Below, in pieces: positions 25,218-37,383 of a stretch of DNA of 64,000 bases. Source of the stretch: Amia ocellicauda (Eukaryota; Chordata; Actinopteri; Amiiformes; Amiidae). Location: assembly GCF_036373705.1 (NCBI RefSeq), contig NC_089854.1:24813225-24877224 (forward strand). The letters run 5' to 3'. The notes under the pieces were generated by a model. It did no database searches. It had not been told where the DNA came from and worked only from the letters and a program-made list of their open reading frames with translations. Each line of letters starts with the position of its first letter. Within the stretch, counting starts at the first letter, position 1. A program made the translations under genes and the position numbers.

Positions 25218-28200
25218 CTTCCAGAAATATCCAAAGAATGCTTGTTTAATCAACAGAGCTTTCAAAACCAAACAAGCACCCAAAAAGACAGTTAATGCTA
25301 TTAACTTGCTCGTATTATAATGCAGGACCCGGTACGTGTGTGTGTGTGTGTGTTTGAGGGGGGATGCTGGATCTCCTACTAAGATGTACTGTACAGCTGA
25401 CAGGTGGACTATATCAGCAGGTGGTCAGGGGTGACACAGTCCCAAGGTCACACCGTGAATGAGTGGCAGAGCCGAGAACATAGCGAGCTCTGGGAATACG
25501 GTAATCTGTACCTTGCAAGGACAGTTGTGCACAGTTCCCAACACAGCAAAATCGCAATGTCTTAAGATAAGAGTGGGTACATCTCTCCGATCATGATTAT
25601 TTAGAGTTTATAGACAAAAAGGAGGCTTGAAAATGGACGTGTTCTTCTGTTCATCAAATTTGAACACATATCTTACAATGTTGCATATAAATAAGCCCCT
25701 TGTATTGTATTGTGATAGCTGCCAAGAGGGTTTCTCTGGTTTCCCCAACTACATGGACTGCCTGAGGGGCTCCTGACAAGCATATCTCCCACCACTAACA
25801 TCAATCCCACCCACTACACTTGAAGGGGCAGTTTTTTCGTTTCTATAATTCGCTGTCGTTTGTGTATGCAGCATGCCGTGCGATTGTCCATTGTCTTTTC
25901 TACATTGTGACTTCCCAAACTGAGCTTCAACACTGCTCACTGTTGACTGCCCAGAAAGCAGAGTTAAGGGCTGAGGGTTTAGTGCATTTGTACAAAAGCA
26001 ATGTACCGCCTTCTTCTCATAATTATTATCACACACACACCAGCCCGAAAGTATTCACAGCGCTTCACTTTTTCCACATTTTGTTATGTTACAGCCTTAT
26101 TCCAAAATGGATTAAATTCATTATTTTCCTCAAAATTCTACAAACAATACCCCATAATGACAACGTGAAAGAAGTTTGTTTGAAATCTTTGCAAATGTAT
26201 TAAAAATAAAAAACAAAAAAAGCACATGTACATAAGTATTCACAGCCTTTGCTCAATACTTTGTTGAAGAACCTTTGGCACCAATTACAGCCTCAAGTCT
26301 TTTTGAGTATGATGCTACAAGCTTGGCACACCTATTTTTGGGCAGTTTCTCCTATTCTTCTTTGCAGGACCTCTCAAGGTCCATCAGGTTGGATGGGGAG
26401 CGTCGGTGCACAGCCATTTTCAGATCTCTCCAGAGATGTTCAATCGGGTTCAAGTCTGGGCTCTGGCTGGGCCACTCAAGGACATTCACAGAGATGTCCT
26501 GTAGCCACTCCTTTGTTATCTTGGCTGTGTGCTTAGGGTCGTTGTCCTGTTGGAAGATTAATCCTCGCCCCAGTCTGAGGTCCAGAGCACTCTGGAGCAG
26601 GTTTTCATCAAGGATGTCTCTGTACATTGCTGCATCCATCTTTCCCTCGATCCTGACTAGTCTCCCGGTTCCTGCCGCTGAAAAACATCCCCACAGCATG
26701 ATGCTGCCACCACCATGCTTCACTGTAGGGATGGTATTGGCCAGGTGATGAGCGGTGCCTGGTTTCCTCCAGACATGACACTTGCCATTCAGGCCAAAGA
26801 GTTCAATCTGTTTCATTAGACCAGATCATTTTGTTTCTCATGGTCGGAGAATCCTTCAGGTGCCTTTTGGGAAACTCCAGGCTGGCTGTCATGTACCTTT
26901 TACCGAGGAGTGGCTTCCGTCTGTCCCCTCTACCATACAGGCCTGATTGGTGGAGTGCTGCAGAGATGGTTGTTCTTCTGGAAGGTTCTACTCTCTCCAC
27001 AGAGACACGCTGGAGCTCTGTCAGAGTGACCATCGGGTTCTTGGTCACCTCCCTGACTAAGGCCCTTCTCCCCCGATCGCTCGGTTTGGCCGGTCGGCCA
27101 ACTCTAGGAAGAATCCTGGTGGTTCCAAACTTCTTCCATTTACGGATGATGGAGGCCACTGTGTTCATTGGGACCTTCAATGCTGCAGAAATAATTCTGT
27201 ACCCTCCCCCAGATCTGTGCCTCAATACAATCCTGTCTCAGTGGTCTACAGACAATTCCTTGGACTTCATGGCTTGGTTTGTGCTCTGACATGCACTGTT
27301 AACTGTGGGACCTTATATAGACAGGTGTGTGCCTTTCCAAATCATGTCCAATCAACTGAATTTACCACAGGTGGACTCCAATCAAGTTGTAGAAACATCT
27401 CAAGGATGATCAGTGGAAACAGGATGCACCTGAGCTCAATTCTGAGTGTCATGGCAAAGGCTGTGAATACTTATGTACATGTGCTTTTTTTGTTTTTTTA
27501 TTTTTAATACATTTGCAAAGATTTCAAACAAACTTCTTTCACGTTGTCATTATGGGGTATTGTTTGTAGAATTTTGAGGAAAATAATGAATTTAATCCAT
27601 TTTGGAATAAGGCTGTAACATAACAAAATGTGGAAAAAGTGAAGCAATTACATAACCCTGATGAGGAAAGAATGTGACACTTAATTGGAATGAGTGATTG
27701 ATCTCAGTGTATAGACAGTAGGCCATCAGTGTGTGGGGAAGCGGGGCTCAACTGTCCTTGTGTTCTTCTGTCTCCAGGGGTGAGCATCTCAGCCAATCAG
27801 GATGACAATACCGATCTGGAAACTTTCCAGATGGAGATTGACAAGGAGACTAAGAAGTGCATGTTCAGGACCAACGGGGGTACCTACTGGACACTCGTCT
27901 CTCACGGGGGCATCCAGTCCACGGCTACTGAAGTGTGAGGAGTCTGTCAGGTCCCCAGCCCCACCCCAACCAACCCTGACCCCAATCTATTCCCTAAATG
28001 GACAGCACACTGTTTTCTCCCTTCCATTAGACCTGTTTGCAGAAAAGGTACAAAGCACTAGGCTATACCTTGGATAAATGAAATCACTTGACACATGAAT
28101 ATAGTTGAATGCCACCATCCATGTACCCCCTTCCCAACATACACAGACACACACACTCACATCTTCTCTCGTCTGCTCTCCCTGGCAGAGCGGCCAACAC

Positions 28201-28526
28201 CATGTTCGACATTGAGTGGCTTGGGCGCAGGGTGGCCCTCAGGGCGAGCAATGGCAAGTACGTTTGCACCAAGAAGAATGGGCAGCTGGCTGCCGTCAGT
28301 GACTCCGTGGGTGAGTATGCTGAGGGACAGTGGACAACGCATTTTCCAAATGCTGGTGTAAACATTTAACCATTAAATCACCTTGTCACCATTCCTGGGA
28401 GAGCCAGATGTTACATAATGAAAGCCCATAAAATAAGGAGTGTTGGATGAAGTTGGGATTGTATGTCATGCCCTGATAGAATGTTGTGCCTTCTTCTCCA
28501 CCCCACCTCCTCCCCTCCTTTCTCTG

Positions 28527-28578
<52 letters not shown>

Positions 28579-29692
28579 TCTCTCTCTCTCAGGTGAGGAT
28601 GAGCAGTTTCTACTGAAGCTCATTAATCGGCCCATCCTGATCCTGCGTGGGGAGAATGGTTTTGTGTGCTACCACAAGAACTCCAACACCTTGGATGCCA
28701 ATCGCTCCATCTACGACATTTTCACACTCCTCTTCAACGATGGTGCCTACAACATCAAAGGTACCTCTCACACCGCTTGCAGCAGGCAACCACTCTTTGG
28801 TTGAACCTTCTGGGGAATCCCTCACAGAAATACAGCCCAGGCCTCCCCAGTGGCTTAGTCATTAAAAAGCATGTGGTTCGCTGTTTTGATACCAGCTGAT
28901 ATAATTTGCCGATTGTGACGGTGAATGCTCAGCGGCAGCGCACAATCGGCCAGTACCGCCCGGCTATGGATGGCTAAATTGGACAGGTTTCTCTGGGCTC
29001 GGCATTAATGAGCATCCCCAGCCAGCTACCTGGGCTCCTGTGGTTTGCAGTTCTGCCGGGGGGGACGTCCCTCTCCTCCAATCGGCACTGAATCTCCAGT
29101 GTGGGCTGTATAGCCTGCAGTATGTAAAATTATTGGTGGATTGAGGGCAGCTGAGATTGGAGGATGCCAGTCGTAATTCCTCACCCTCCCCAAGTGTAGT
29201 GGAAGCAGAAGTGGCAATGAGCCAAGATGCATTAGCACAATTGTCAATTCCAAAACATAGATAATAAAAAATAATTGGTGATTTCCAATTATTGGTGATT
29301 TTGTTTAAGAAATGTAGCCCAGTACATTTTTCGAGGGACAGAGTCAATAGAGATCTACAAAGAGATATAGGTTTCCTGGGAGGCGTCCCACTCAAAACTG
29401 CTTAGTCGTTAAATGATTTAGATTTTCAGGGACAAAGGGTGTACATCAGACTGACTGTCTGGTTAATCTTCTCTTGCCCCCTACAGGTTCAGGGGGGAAG
29501 TACTGGTACATTTCCAGCAGTGGCCTGGTGTGTTCGGATGGGGACATGCCCGAGGATTTCTTCTTCGAGTTCCTGGAGCACGGGCGTGTAGGCATTAAGG
29601 GCAAGAATGGAAAGTATCTGCGAGGAGACCAAGGAGGCACGTTGAAGGCTGACGCCGACTCTGTGGACAGCTCCTCTCTGTGGGAGTACTGA
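18881..29692 (+). CDS. fscn2: Fascin-2 (retinal fascin), actin-bundling protein
   Basis: Coding exons 18881-19703, 27778-27934, 28189-28310, 28593-28760 and 29487-29692 join in frame and give 491 aa; human FSCN2 has 492. The protein is four beta-trefoil repeats (roughly 8-139, 140-260, 261-381 and 382-491) that cross-link parallel actin filaments in photoreceptors and stereocilia. The start [20 protein letters not shown], the NASAPS stretch with Ser39 (a PKC target in fascin-1), [15 protein letters not shown] and the end LWEY identify it. The MPTNG start and the actg1/faap100 neighbours point to FSCN2 rather than FSCN1. A large first coding exon followed by four small ones is the family pattern. 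The ATG lies five bases after a strong splice acceptor (CTTCATTACAG, 18875), so an upstream non-coding exon is likely. Intron 1 is 8 kb and holds a dead Tc1 element. Confidence 0.95.
25182..25213. repeat. Poly-A tract of about 32 bases
   Basis: An uninterrupted A run in fscn2 intron 1. It could be the tail of a decayed retroelement, but I recognise no element body upstream. Confidence 0.85.
26041..27645 (-). mobile_element. Tc1-type transposon with long inverted repeats, inactive
   Basis: Inverted repeats of about 190 bases (26062-26252 and 27454-27645) flank a minus-strand transposase relic. Each arm contains GTATTCACAGC-type sequence near its inner end (the left also at its outer end), the inner-and-outer repeat design of fish Tc1 elements. 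The outer end of the right arm is lost: after GTGAAGC the match stops. The left end abuts an AC repeat and lacks a clean TA. The copy sits antisense within fscn2 intron 1. Confidence 0.9.
26253..27270 (-). pseudogene. Tc1 transposase pseudogene
   Basis: The frame starts [10 protein letters not shown] at 27270 and ends GSSTKY then TGA at 26253. That is about 339 codons, the full family length. It has a TGA after residue 10, a two-base deletion just after the WSNET motif (near 26816) that shifts the frame, and a TAG near 26352. The first catalytic Asp of the usual SDET motif is Asn here. The second Asp (QQDNDPKHT) and the Glu (DLNPIEHLW) remain. The DNA-binding part with [10 protein letters not shown] is recognisable. 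Confidence 0.88.
28521..28590. repeat. (CT)n(TA)n(CT)n microsatellite at a splice acceptor
   Basis: A CT run, then a TA run of about 33 bases, then CT again, leads directly into the CAG acceptor of fscn2 exon 4 (exon starts at 28593). The repeat itself supplies the polypyrimidine tract. Confidence 0.9.
28835..29390 (+). mobile_element. Probable SINE-like interspersed repeat in fscn2 intron 4
   Basis: The stretch opens with a tRNA-like phrase (AGTGGCTTAGTCATTAAAAA, then GCATGTGGTTCG and GATACC) and continues for about 500 bases of patchy GC-rich and AT-rich modules. It ends in sequence with direct repeats of ATTGGTGATTT. It looks like a composite repeat rather than intron-specific DNA. I cannot name a family. 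Confidence 0.35.
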
Positions 29693-32600
29693 ACCCTCCA
29701 GGACACACGGGGACATGGCCGTACACCTGCCACACAGACAAATATACCCAGGCATGGAGGCTGCAAAGTACAGGCATGTATGTAGAGCTGAGAGGAGCCC
29801 AGTGTGATAGGATTGTGCTTAGGAAATTGGGAATCAAGGAGAGTTATTTATGTGTACATATATTTATTATTATTTTTTGCATTGAGCGGTTAAGTTATTT
29901 ACATCCACTTCAAAAGAAACAGACCATGTCTCAGGCTTGAGTTAATGAAGGTGTAAATGTGAGGTGGGTGAAGCATTCCAGTTCTTCACCTATAGGGAAC
30001 ATATGGGAACTGCAACCAAACAAGATCTCATTTCAGACAATGTCAGACAATGTTGTTATTGGGTAATTAAGACTGGCACTTTGTGTAGTTGATGAAAACC
30101 ATTTCAAGGCCAAAACAAAACAATCAAGATAAATCTGAAAAATGAAATTCTCCAAACAACTCACTAGTTTCACCATATTACTCTTGTAGTCAATGGTGTT
30201 AGATATGAAAAAGAAAGCAAAAAAACAAAAAGAAAGGTTACATGAAATGATCAAGCACAAAGTTCTGCTGTTCTTCGTGACAGAATTGTGTTTCTAGAGC
30301 TGGATTGGAAACTCCTCAATAGATTAGACATCTATAGTCAAGCGATATGCCTCATTCTGCACAGCTGCTGTGGTGTCCTGCCAAGGGGCCTTGTTGTTAA
30401 CTGATGCCCTTCCAATCTCCTATATTTCCAATCTCCCCCTCCATTCTCAGCCCCCTGACCCTGTCAATGTTTTGCCAATCCTAACCTACCTAGCTAGGCT
30501 ATCACCTGCAGAGGCAGTTGTCCGTATGAAGTTACAAACAGTGTTGCAATCGCAGATGCATAATAGACTTGGAATCATTGTAGAAAGTAGTGTCTTAATG
30601 GATCCAGTGATTAACAGGGATATCAGGTTGCTCCAAACACGAACCCTCACACTTATCAGCCAGCAGTGTAATGTAATGAAAAGCTGGTAGTGTTAGCAGA
30701 TAAACAGGCTGTAGTTTAATTTATAGGAGGTAAAGGATGCAAAGTATGGGGGAAGAACAAAGTCATAGGGATGTCTTTTCATTTCTCTTTACCTTTTTTT
30801 CCTGAAATGATTTCATTATAATAAAAATGTCTTTCTCCTTTATCTCTGAATGGAATTTGTATACTTTGTTTATCATTTGCTTAACCTGTACAAAGAAGTG
30901 CACCTCTAACACAATGTTTCCATTCCTAGTCTCACAATAATTCACGAAGTCTATAAGTTTAAAATCAACTCGTCACGAACTCCGAAATACCATTTTTCAC
31001 TTGCTTGCTAAGAAGCGCACACATCATTTGCCAATGAATTGTCTGTGGTTTCTGAGAGAGCCTTCCGTTGTTTGTGACGGTGTCAGAAGTGGTCAGCTGG
31101 TCAGTGCAAGGATGCTGGGAGTGTAATAGCTAAGAAGTAAAAGTGGCCACAGGTCAGGTAGGCCCCCTCTCTCTCTGTACATGCTCAGACCTCACCTCAC
31201 TCACCTCCCAGCAGACCTTGCTCAGCCACCCATTCACACCTTTCAAATGTTACAAAAACAAATTAAAATGGATGCAGGATCTCTGAGAATGCAAAAATCG
31301 CAAAAGGAACTAACTGACTTCAGAGCATTAAGACGTATGTCAAAGAATAAGGGAATAGCCTTCAAAAATATCAGTAAAGGTACATCTTAAGCCTACAGTG
31401 AGCTGTGTAAATTGCAGATTTACCATACAGTCTTGGCATACTAATCTCTTCCAGAGGGTGAGGGAGGGATCGGTGAGCACATGAATAGAAGGTCACAGAT
31501 TAGGAGGCAGGGAGGGGCTCTCGCTTTTTAATTCTGGACTATAATTTACCTCAGCCTGGTTTTCCCATTTCCCCTAAAGCAGAGGAATGCCCATTAATGT
31601 GTCAAGATGATTACGAGACGAGCTTGGAATAACCACTGGCTGGAAAAAAACACTACAGGCGTGTTATTGTCCTTTGAGAAAAAGTACAGGGGGGAAATAG
31701 TAATGCCTGTCAGATTTCAAATAGAGACTGTAAGAAAAAACTAAAACAGGCCTTGACTTGGAACACATTGAGATTTATTTTAAAGTCACAAGGAAACATG
31801 AAAACAGAGGAGTCAGATGTGTTAGAAGCCTGTCACCATTTCAGCCCCCCTTCTGAGGTAGTTATAATCTCAGGTATATCAAGTGAGCAATTGAGAGTGT
31901 AATGTTCACAGATTCGTCGCATAAACAAACATCTTCAAGGAAATGTAAAAAGACATTCATAGTTTTGACGGGAAGAATATTTGTCTCTCAATAGATAGGC
32001 TGACAAGGAACACTCAGGGCCCGATTCAAGTAGAATAATACCAAACATAGTTTATTTAGCTCTGGAGGCGGCCAGTCGGGAAGGCTCATCTGGAGTTTTT
32101 TTTAAAGTATATACTATCATACAGGAGATTTCTTTGGTTGCCAGGCAACCCCATGATGTCAGCGAGGTGCCCCAAACCTTATCACATTCTTCTTGGTCAT
32201 TTGACCTCTATATGACCATAAAAGAGAGTTCTGTTTATCCTATAACCAGCTGCACAGACACTGAAGTAAACCTGGCCTACCCAGAGCAATACAGACAGCT
32301 GAAATGCACATCATTTACACAGTCCTGCTGCAGCAGTAATACAAATAATATATCTAGCATTTAGACAGGGCACTGTCCCACATCAGTTTAAAGCACAACT
32401 CTGAAAGGGAATCTTCACTAGGCAAATGTTCTTGCAAATGGCAGGGGCGACCACCCGCAATGCCTGCTGTCTTGAAACAAACACGAGCAGACTAAGAGGA
32501 CACCGATTACATTAGAACGCACTAGTTCGTGTCGATACGGCTCGTGAAAGGGCCCTAGAACATGTCACAGCACGGTCCTGGCTGGACCAGCAGGCCGAGA

Positions 32601-35600
32601 TACAAGGCAGCCTAGTTTTCTCAGGAGCTGCTGCAGGAGTCGCCCCACAAAGATGGGTGGACCTGCCATGTGGAACCTGCAACACTGCATTCTGCACTAC
32701 CCGGCTTATCTCTGCAAGTCGGGACATGCAGACAGCAATACACGTAGGAGGGGACCAACAGTCCTTTTCTGAATTCTACAAAGCTGCTTGTAAAGTGCAG
32801 ATTACACTTTGGCTGGGACACATCAAATGCGGTTGTTAGACAGGTTTCACAACAACAGAGAAGCCACCCATGTGGAAATACACAAAATCTGCACATAGAG
32901 ATATGACAGCTTCTAATATATATATATCATCTGGATGTCAAGAGAAACACAAAAATGTGTGCCATTTTCTGGATTAAACCAATTTCAGTCTACTGTTGGA
33001 TCAACTATAAATAACATGGCATATTTTACCTTGATGCTACTGAAGCTGCAGAGTCCCTTTGATTCAAAGTTTCAAGAAAACGTTCATTTCATTCTTATTA
33101 TTTCTATCACTGATTTCTGGTAAAGGGTCAATATACAGCTCTGTGAATTGCTCCCTCGGCATCTCTTATTTTCACTGTTCTTGCTCTGCACTCAGACCTG
33201 TCCAGGCAGGAATGAGTTATTTCGCTCTCTCTGTGCCAGTCCAAGCAGCTGTCATCTCTATAATTTCTGGTCTGTCGCTTCAGACTGTTCTGTTAAGGGC
33301 TGGATAAAATTCACCCTTTGCACTCCAGCCTCGGCCTCATCAACACTGTGCAAGATCTGAGGTATCATGCTGGGCCACAAATTACCTAGATATCCCCAGT
33401 GGCTGGACATGAAGCATCTCCCATGGCAAACAGACTCCTTACATTAACCTAGCAATACCTATCCCCTACTTAGAAAACATAGAACACCCAGCAGCAATTG
33501 AGATGGACCAAAACACACATCCGTTGCAGCAACAGCAGAAGTATCCAGAGTGCCATCAATTTAACTGTTAATTAGTATAAGAGACCTTGTTTCACCTAAG
33601 CTGGTCTGTAACCAATACCAACACCCTGCTGAAAATAAATCAACTGGCTGAAACACAGGTCGACTTCAAAATGAGGAGCATCCTATAACGAGTGACTGGC
33701 TTCAGTTTTTGTAAAGACCCTGGTATTAACCCAGAACAGGTCATTCTTATTTTGAATTTCCACCCCACTCTAAATCTGTTGCTTTTAACATACATGTAAC
33801 CTAAGGTTGGTTGGCGATTATGAAGATGTCAATGTACTTATTCACAGAGCTAAATCAGCACCAAATAGAGCTCTAATCTGCACTCAGACACATCCAGCAC
33901 CCTGACCATTAGCCATTAAGTGTTTACTGCTCTTCAGGTGGAAAAAGCATCCTATTAAGCGCACCGGAGTCATAGGCATCAACTTGCATGCTTGCAGCCG
34001 TTTCAGTGCTTTCAATTGATTGGCAATCCCACCGAAAATGCAGTGATTATCGTGTCTGCTTTCATTACGGCGAGGAAGGCTTCTCCAATTGTTGTGTCTG
34101 TACTTGTAAATGACAATAATAGTGAACAGAAAATAAATAAAAAATAAAGATGTTGGCGACAAGGGCTGAGAGCCGTGCAAATTACTGCAGCTCTCTGTGA
34201 TGTCAGCAGTGTACCAGTTCCCTCAGTGCCGGTGTTGTGATTTTATAGGAGTTGCTGTTTGTTGTCAGAATGGATTAGCGACCGTGAGCAGCTCCACGTC
34301 GGCTGGTGGCAGAGGAGGACAGAGTGTGGGCTGGATGAATCCCACACCCCACTCCCCTGGGGGTATTCAAGCCCTCAGCCAAGCACAGACACCCCCCTAC
34401 CCCACAGCACGGGGACAACCACCAGTGCGCTCACGACAGCCGCCACTCCCACCCAGTGACAGATTGAAGCCAATGAGAAAATGAGGCAAGGGATGGCATA
34501 CGTTAAGGGAAAGAAAGACACACAGGAGGGTGAGGCCGACACCAGAAAAGAACAGGAAAAGTGAACAATAGAGGATAAGAAAAGGATTTAACAGGTGGCA
34601 ACCAGCCCTCTCAAGTTTTATTTTCCTCACGCCTGTGAATTCTCTCAACTTTGCTACTACAACATTTCCAAAACAACTGATGAATAAAACAAAAAAACAA
34701 CAACTATAAAATATTTGTTTTTCTTTGTACCCTTGGGAAAGAGGAGGGGGGAGCCATAACTGGAGCAAGAGGGTTAAAGAGATGGCCTTGCTCAGGAATG
34801 TTTTGCAAGTGCTGTTTACTCTACCAGTTTGTCTTCACAAGAGAAGGTGGGCGGATGTTGCTGTTTTTTTTATTTAAAATGGAAAAATCCACAAAAACAT
34901 GACTCAGGAGATTAATCCCCTGAAGCATTTCATTCAGGATGATTGAGCAGTTTCTTGATAAATAGCAGACAGTTTTCAACAGTGTCCCAGAACATGGAAT
35001 GCATACAAGGGTGGGGGGTAAGATTCTGACAAGACAAGAAGTGGAGTACTGGGGCAGAGGAGACGGGGAGTGTGTGCAGAGATCTATGTTCTTCCCCTTT
35101 TCAGAATTCCTCCTTTTAAAAACACATCTGCTGTTTTTATGGCCTTTTTCTGGAGAACGAAAAATCTTGAGTGAATCCCAATATTTGACGCATCCCACAT
35201 TTCTACAAAGGAACCTATGCATTGTTGAAACGTATCCGTCTCCTTTTACAGTCTATGTGCAAGTCATGGTTGGTCATCTTCAGGTAAATTCAATGGTATT
35301 TTATCATACATTTTATCTTCTGGTAAATAACATGGAAGACTAGATCGTGCAGATGAGCAGGAAGAAAGATTGATCCGCAACCAGGTAATTCACAGGGGTG
35401 GAGTGACTTAAGGCATATGACTGGAGACCCAGAGTGGTTTATCCGCATTCAGCAGCATGCTGGGAATCAACCAGGCAAATGATCATCAACCGTGAGTGTG
35501 CAAATGCAGTACAACATGTGTTGACACTTATTTGTTAACCCTTACATGGTGAGTTAAAAAGCAAAAGCAGGGGTTAATTAAGAGTGCCTAGAAGGTTCAA

Positions 35601-37383
35601 AAAGCTGAAGTTTAATGCAAGTAATTAAAATAAATAAATCTATAAAAAGTATTAAAACAACATTCCTGGGTTTACAAAGACTACATATGAGAATTTCACT
35701 TTACCTCAGTGGAGCGAGGCAGTGTGTTGTGTGTGTGTGTGTGTCAGATAATAATTTTTGACCCAAATTCTAGTTCACACAGTCTAGATTAGAGATAGCA
35801 TTGTTTTGCTTTTCCACTTCTGGAGCCATAAAGGAACAGTTGTGTACATATGCATACATTTCTGTGTACAAAGACCATGGCTTGAAGATAAAATTGGAAT
35901 GTCAAAGAACATCACCAAAAAATATTCTGATGCTGGACTTGGTTCTGCTGTCCTCTACTGGAGAACTGTATTAGTGCACTTCTAATTTTCTGACCAAACA
36001 GTTGACTTAATGGTTTGATGAATCCAATAACTTAAAAAGTCTGTATGTTTTAATGTGGGGCCTGTTTTACTGAATTAAAATGTCTGCTATATCCCATGCT
36101 GACTTAACTACATTAGCACTAACTGTTAATAATGATAATGTCCATCCATCGATTTCCGAAACCGCTTATCCTGGTGAGGGTCGCGGGGAAGCCGGAGCCA
36201 ATCCCGGCAGGCATAGGGCACAAGGCAGGACGGGATGCCAGGCCATCGCTGGGCAACACACACACACACACACAGGGCAATTTAGCATGGCCAATTAACC
36301 TAACTTGCATGTATTTGGACGGTGTTAGGAAACCGGAGTGCCTAGAGAAAACCCATACCACTGTGCCGCCCATAATGATAATGTCAATACTTGGAATGTT
36401 TGTGATTAGTAAACAATGCTTTTAGACTTGGAACAGAGAGAGAGATAGAGCGATAAAAGACAGGAGGAACAACAGAAGTGTCTAAATTTAGATGAAGCCA
36501 AACTGAATTGAAAAAAGTACAGGCTGATGGCCTTAAAACACAAACAAGCCCAGCAGCATTATAATATTTCCACCTCAGCCATGCCTCACACTCAGGTAGA
36601 CAACCTGACTGCGGCACCTGTTACACTCGCTTGGACTCTCACACACAACACAATCCAACACATGCTGATTATTTGACTAGCACACAACAGAGCAGCTCTG
36701 CAGTAGAAAATGACTTGGTGAACTGCCTGCAGCCTTCTATTTCAATTGTCCTCTCCGATATTTTAGTTTCCTACATGGTCTGTGTGGAATAAGGCACAAT
36801 GCACCGCACGGGTTTGGATGATGTCATCTTCATATCATTGAATGATTTATTATTACTGCATTTGTTCTAGTCCCATGGTTAAGGAAAAAATCTGGATGTG
36901 TGCAGGAGGTGAAAGAGATGGCATGTGTCCTTGATTACAAGTTTAATAAGAAGCTTAAGGCTGATTAAACTGCAATGCTTTGGCAAGGTCCAAACCGCAT
37001 GACTGCGGAGTAAGTGTCCCGCATAGGTTGTACTGCACTTGTGTTTTGCACGTCGGACTTTGGACAATCTGACAGATTCACCCATTAACCCTCGTACTAA
37101 AGGATCCCTCTTGGGGACTGACATGTAGGGGCTGCTTTGAATGCGGTCAGTCTTCTTAGCGTTTTTTAACAGATGTCAGTGCGGGTGGTTCTTTCCCCTA
37201 AAAGGATTGGTTGTTTCATGCAATCCTATGTGACATACCTGCCTTCGCACCACACACCTCTACAGCTTTACAGGTGGTTGCAGTGATAATCCGGTGTGGA
37301 GAGAGACATGCAATAATCCAGGGCAGTCCACTCCCTGGCTACATGGGGCATGGCGGCTGCCTTCAGCACCCCAGAGCAGGCCC
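29693..37383. other. Region between fscn2 and faap100 (convergent 3' ends)
   Basis: The fscn2 3' UTR begins here. No canonical AATAAA lies close by; one occurs at 30820-30825. At the other end, minus-strand signals that could serve faap100 are AATAAA (reverse of 36846-36851) and ATTAAA (near 36936). A GT repeat lies at about 35727-35744, and a fish interspersed repeat at 36139-36372. No further coding exons are recognisable. Confidence 0.5.
36139..36372 (+). mobile_element. Fragment of a widespread fish interspersed repeat
   Basis: The phrases AAACCGCTTATCCTGGTGAG, GGTCGCGGGGAAGCC, GCCATCGCTGGGCAACACAC, AATTTAGCATGGCCAATTAA and GGAAACCGGAGTGCC appear in fixed order. They belong to a repeat that I know from many fish genomes. 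The distal part of the same family seems to occur at 62765-62875. An internal CA run lies at about 36257-36272. It has no coding content. Confidence 0.7.

Larger units (their letters stand above)
19704..27777 (+). other. fscn2: fscn2 intron 1
   Basis: An 8.07-kb intron runs from donor GTAATC at 19704 to acceptor TCTCCAG ending at 27777. It holds a poly-A run of about 32 bases (25182-25213), a GT repeat (about 25337-25352) and the Tc1 element at 26041-27645. An AGGTCA/TGACCT inverted pair spaced by seven bases lies at 20249-20267. I see no other gene in it. Confidence 0.85.

Noticed and set aside
26275-27289. Plus-strand open frames of 152-157 codons
   Set aside because: They are antisense shadows of the Tc1 transposase, which reads on the minus strand with recognisable motifs.
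34197-34484. Pro/Gln-rich open frames of 66-95 codons
   Set aside because: They come from locally GC-rich sequence, have no splice partners in frame and match no known family.
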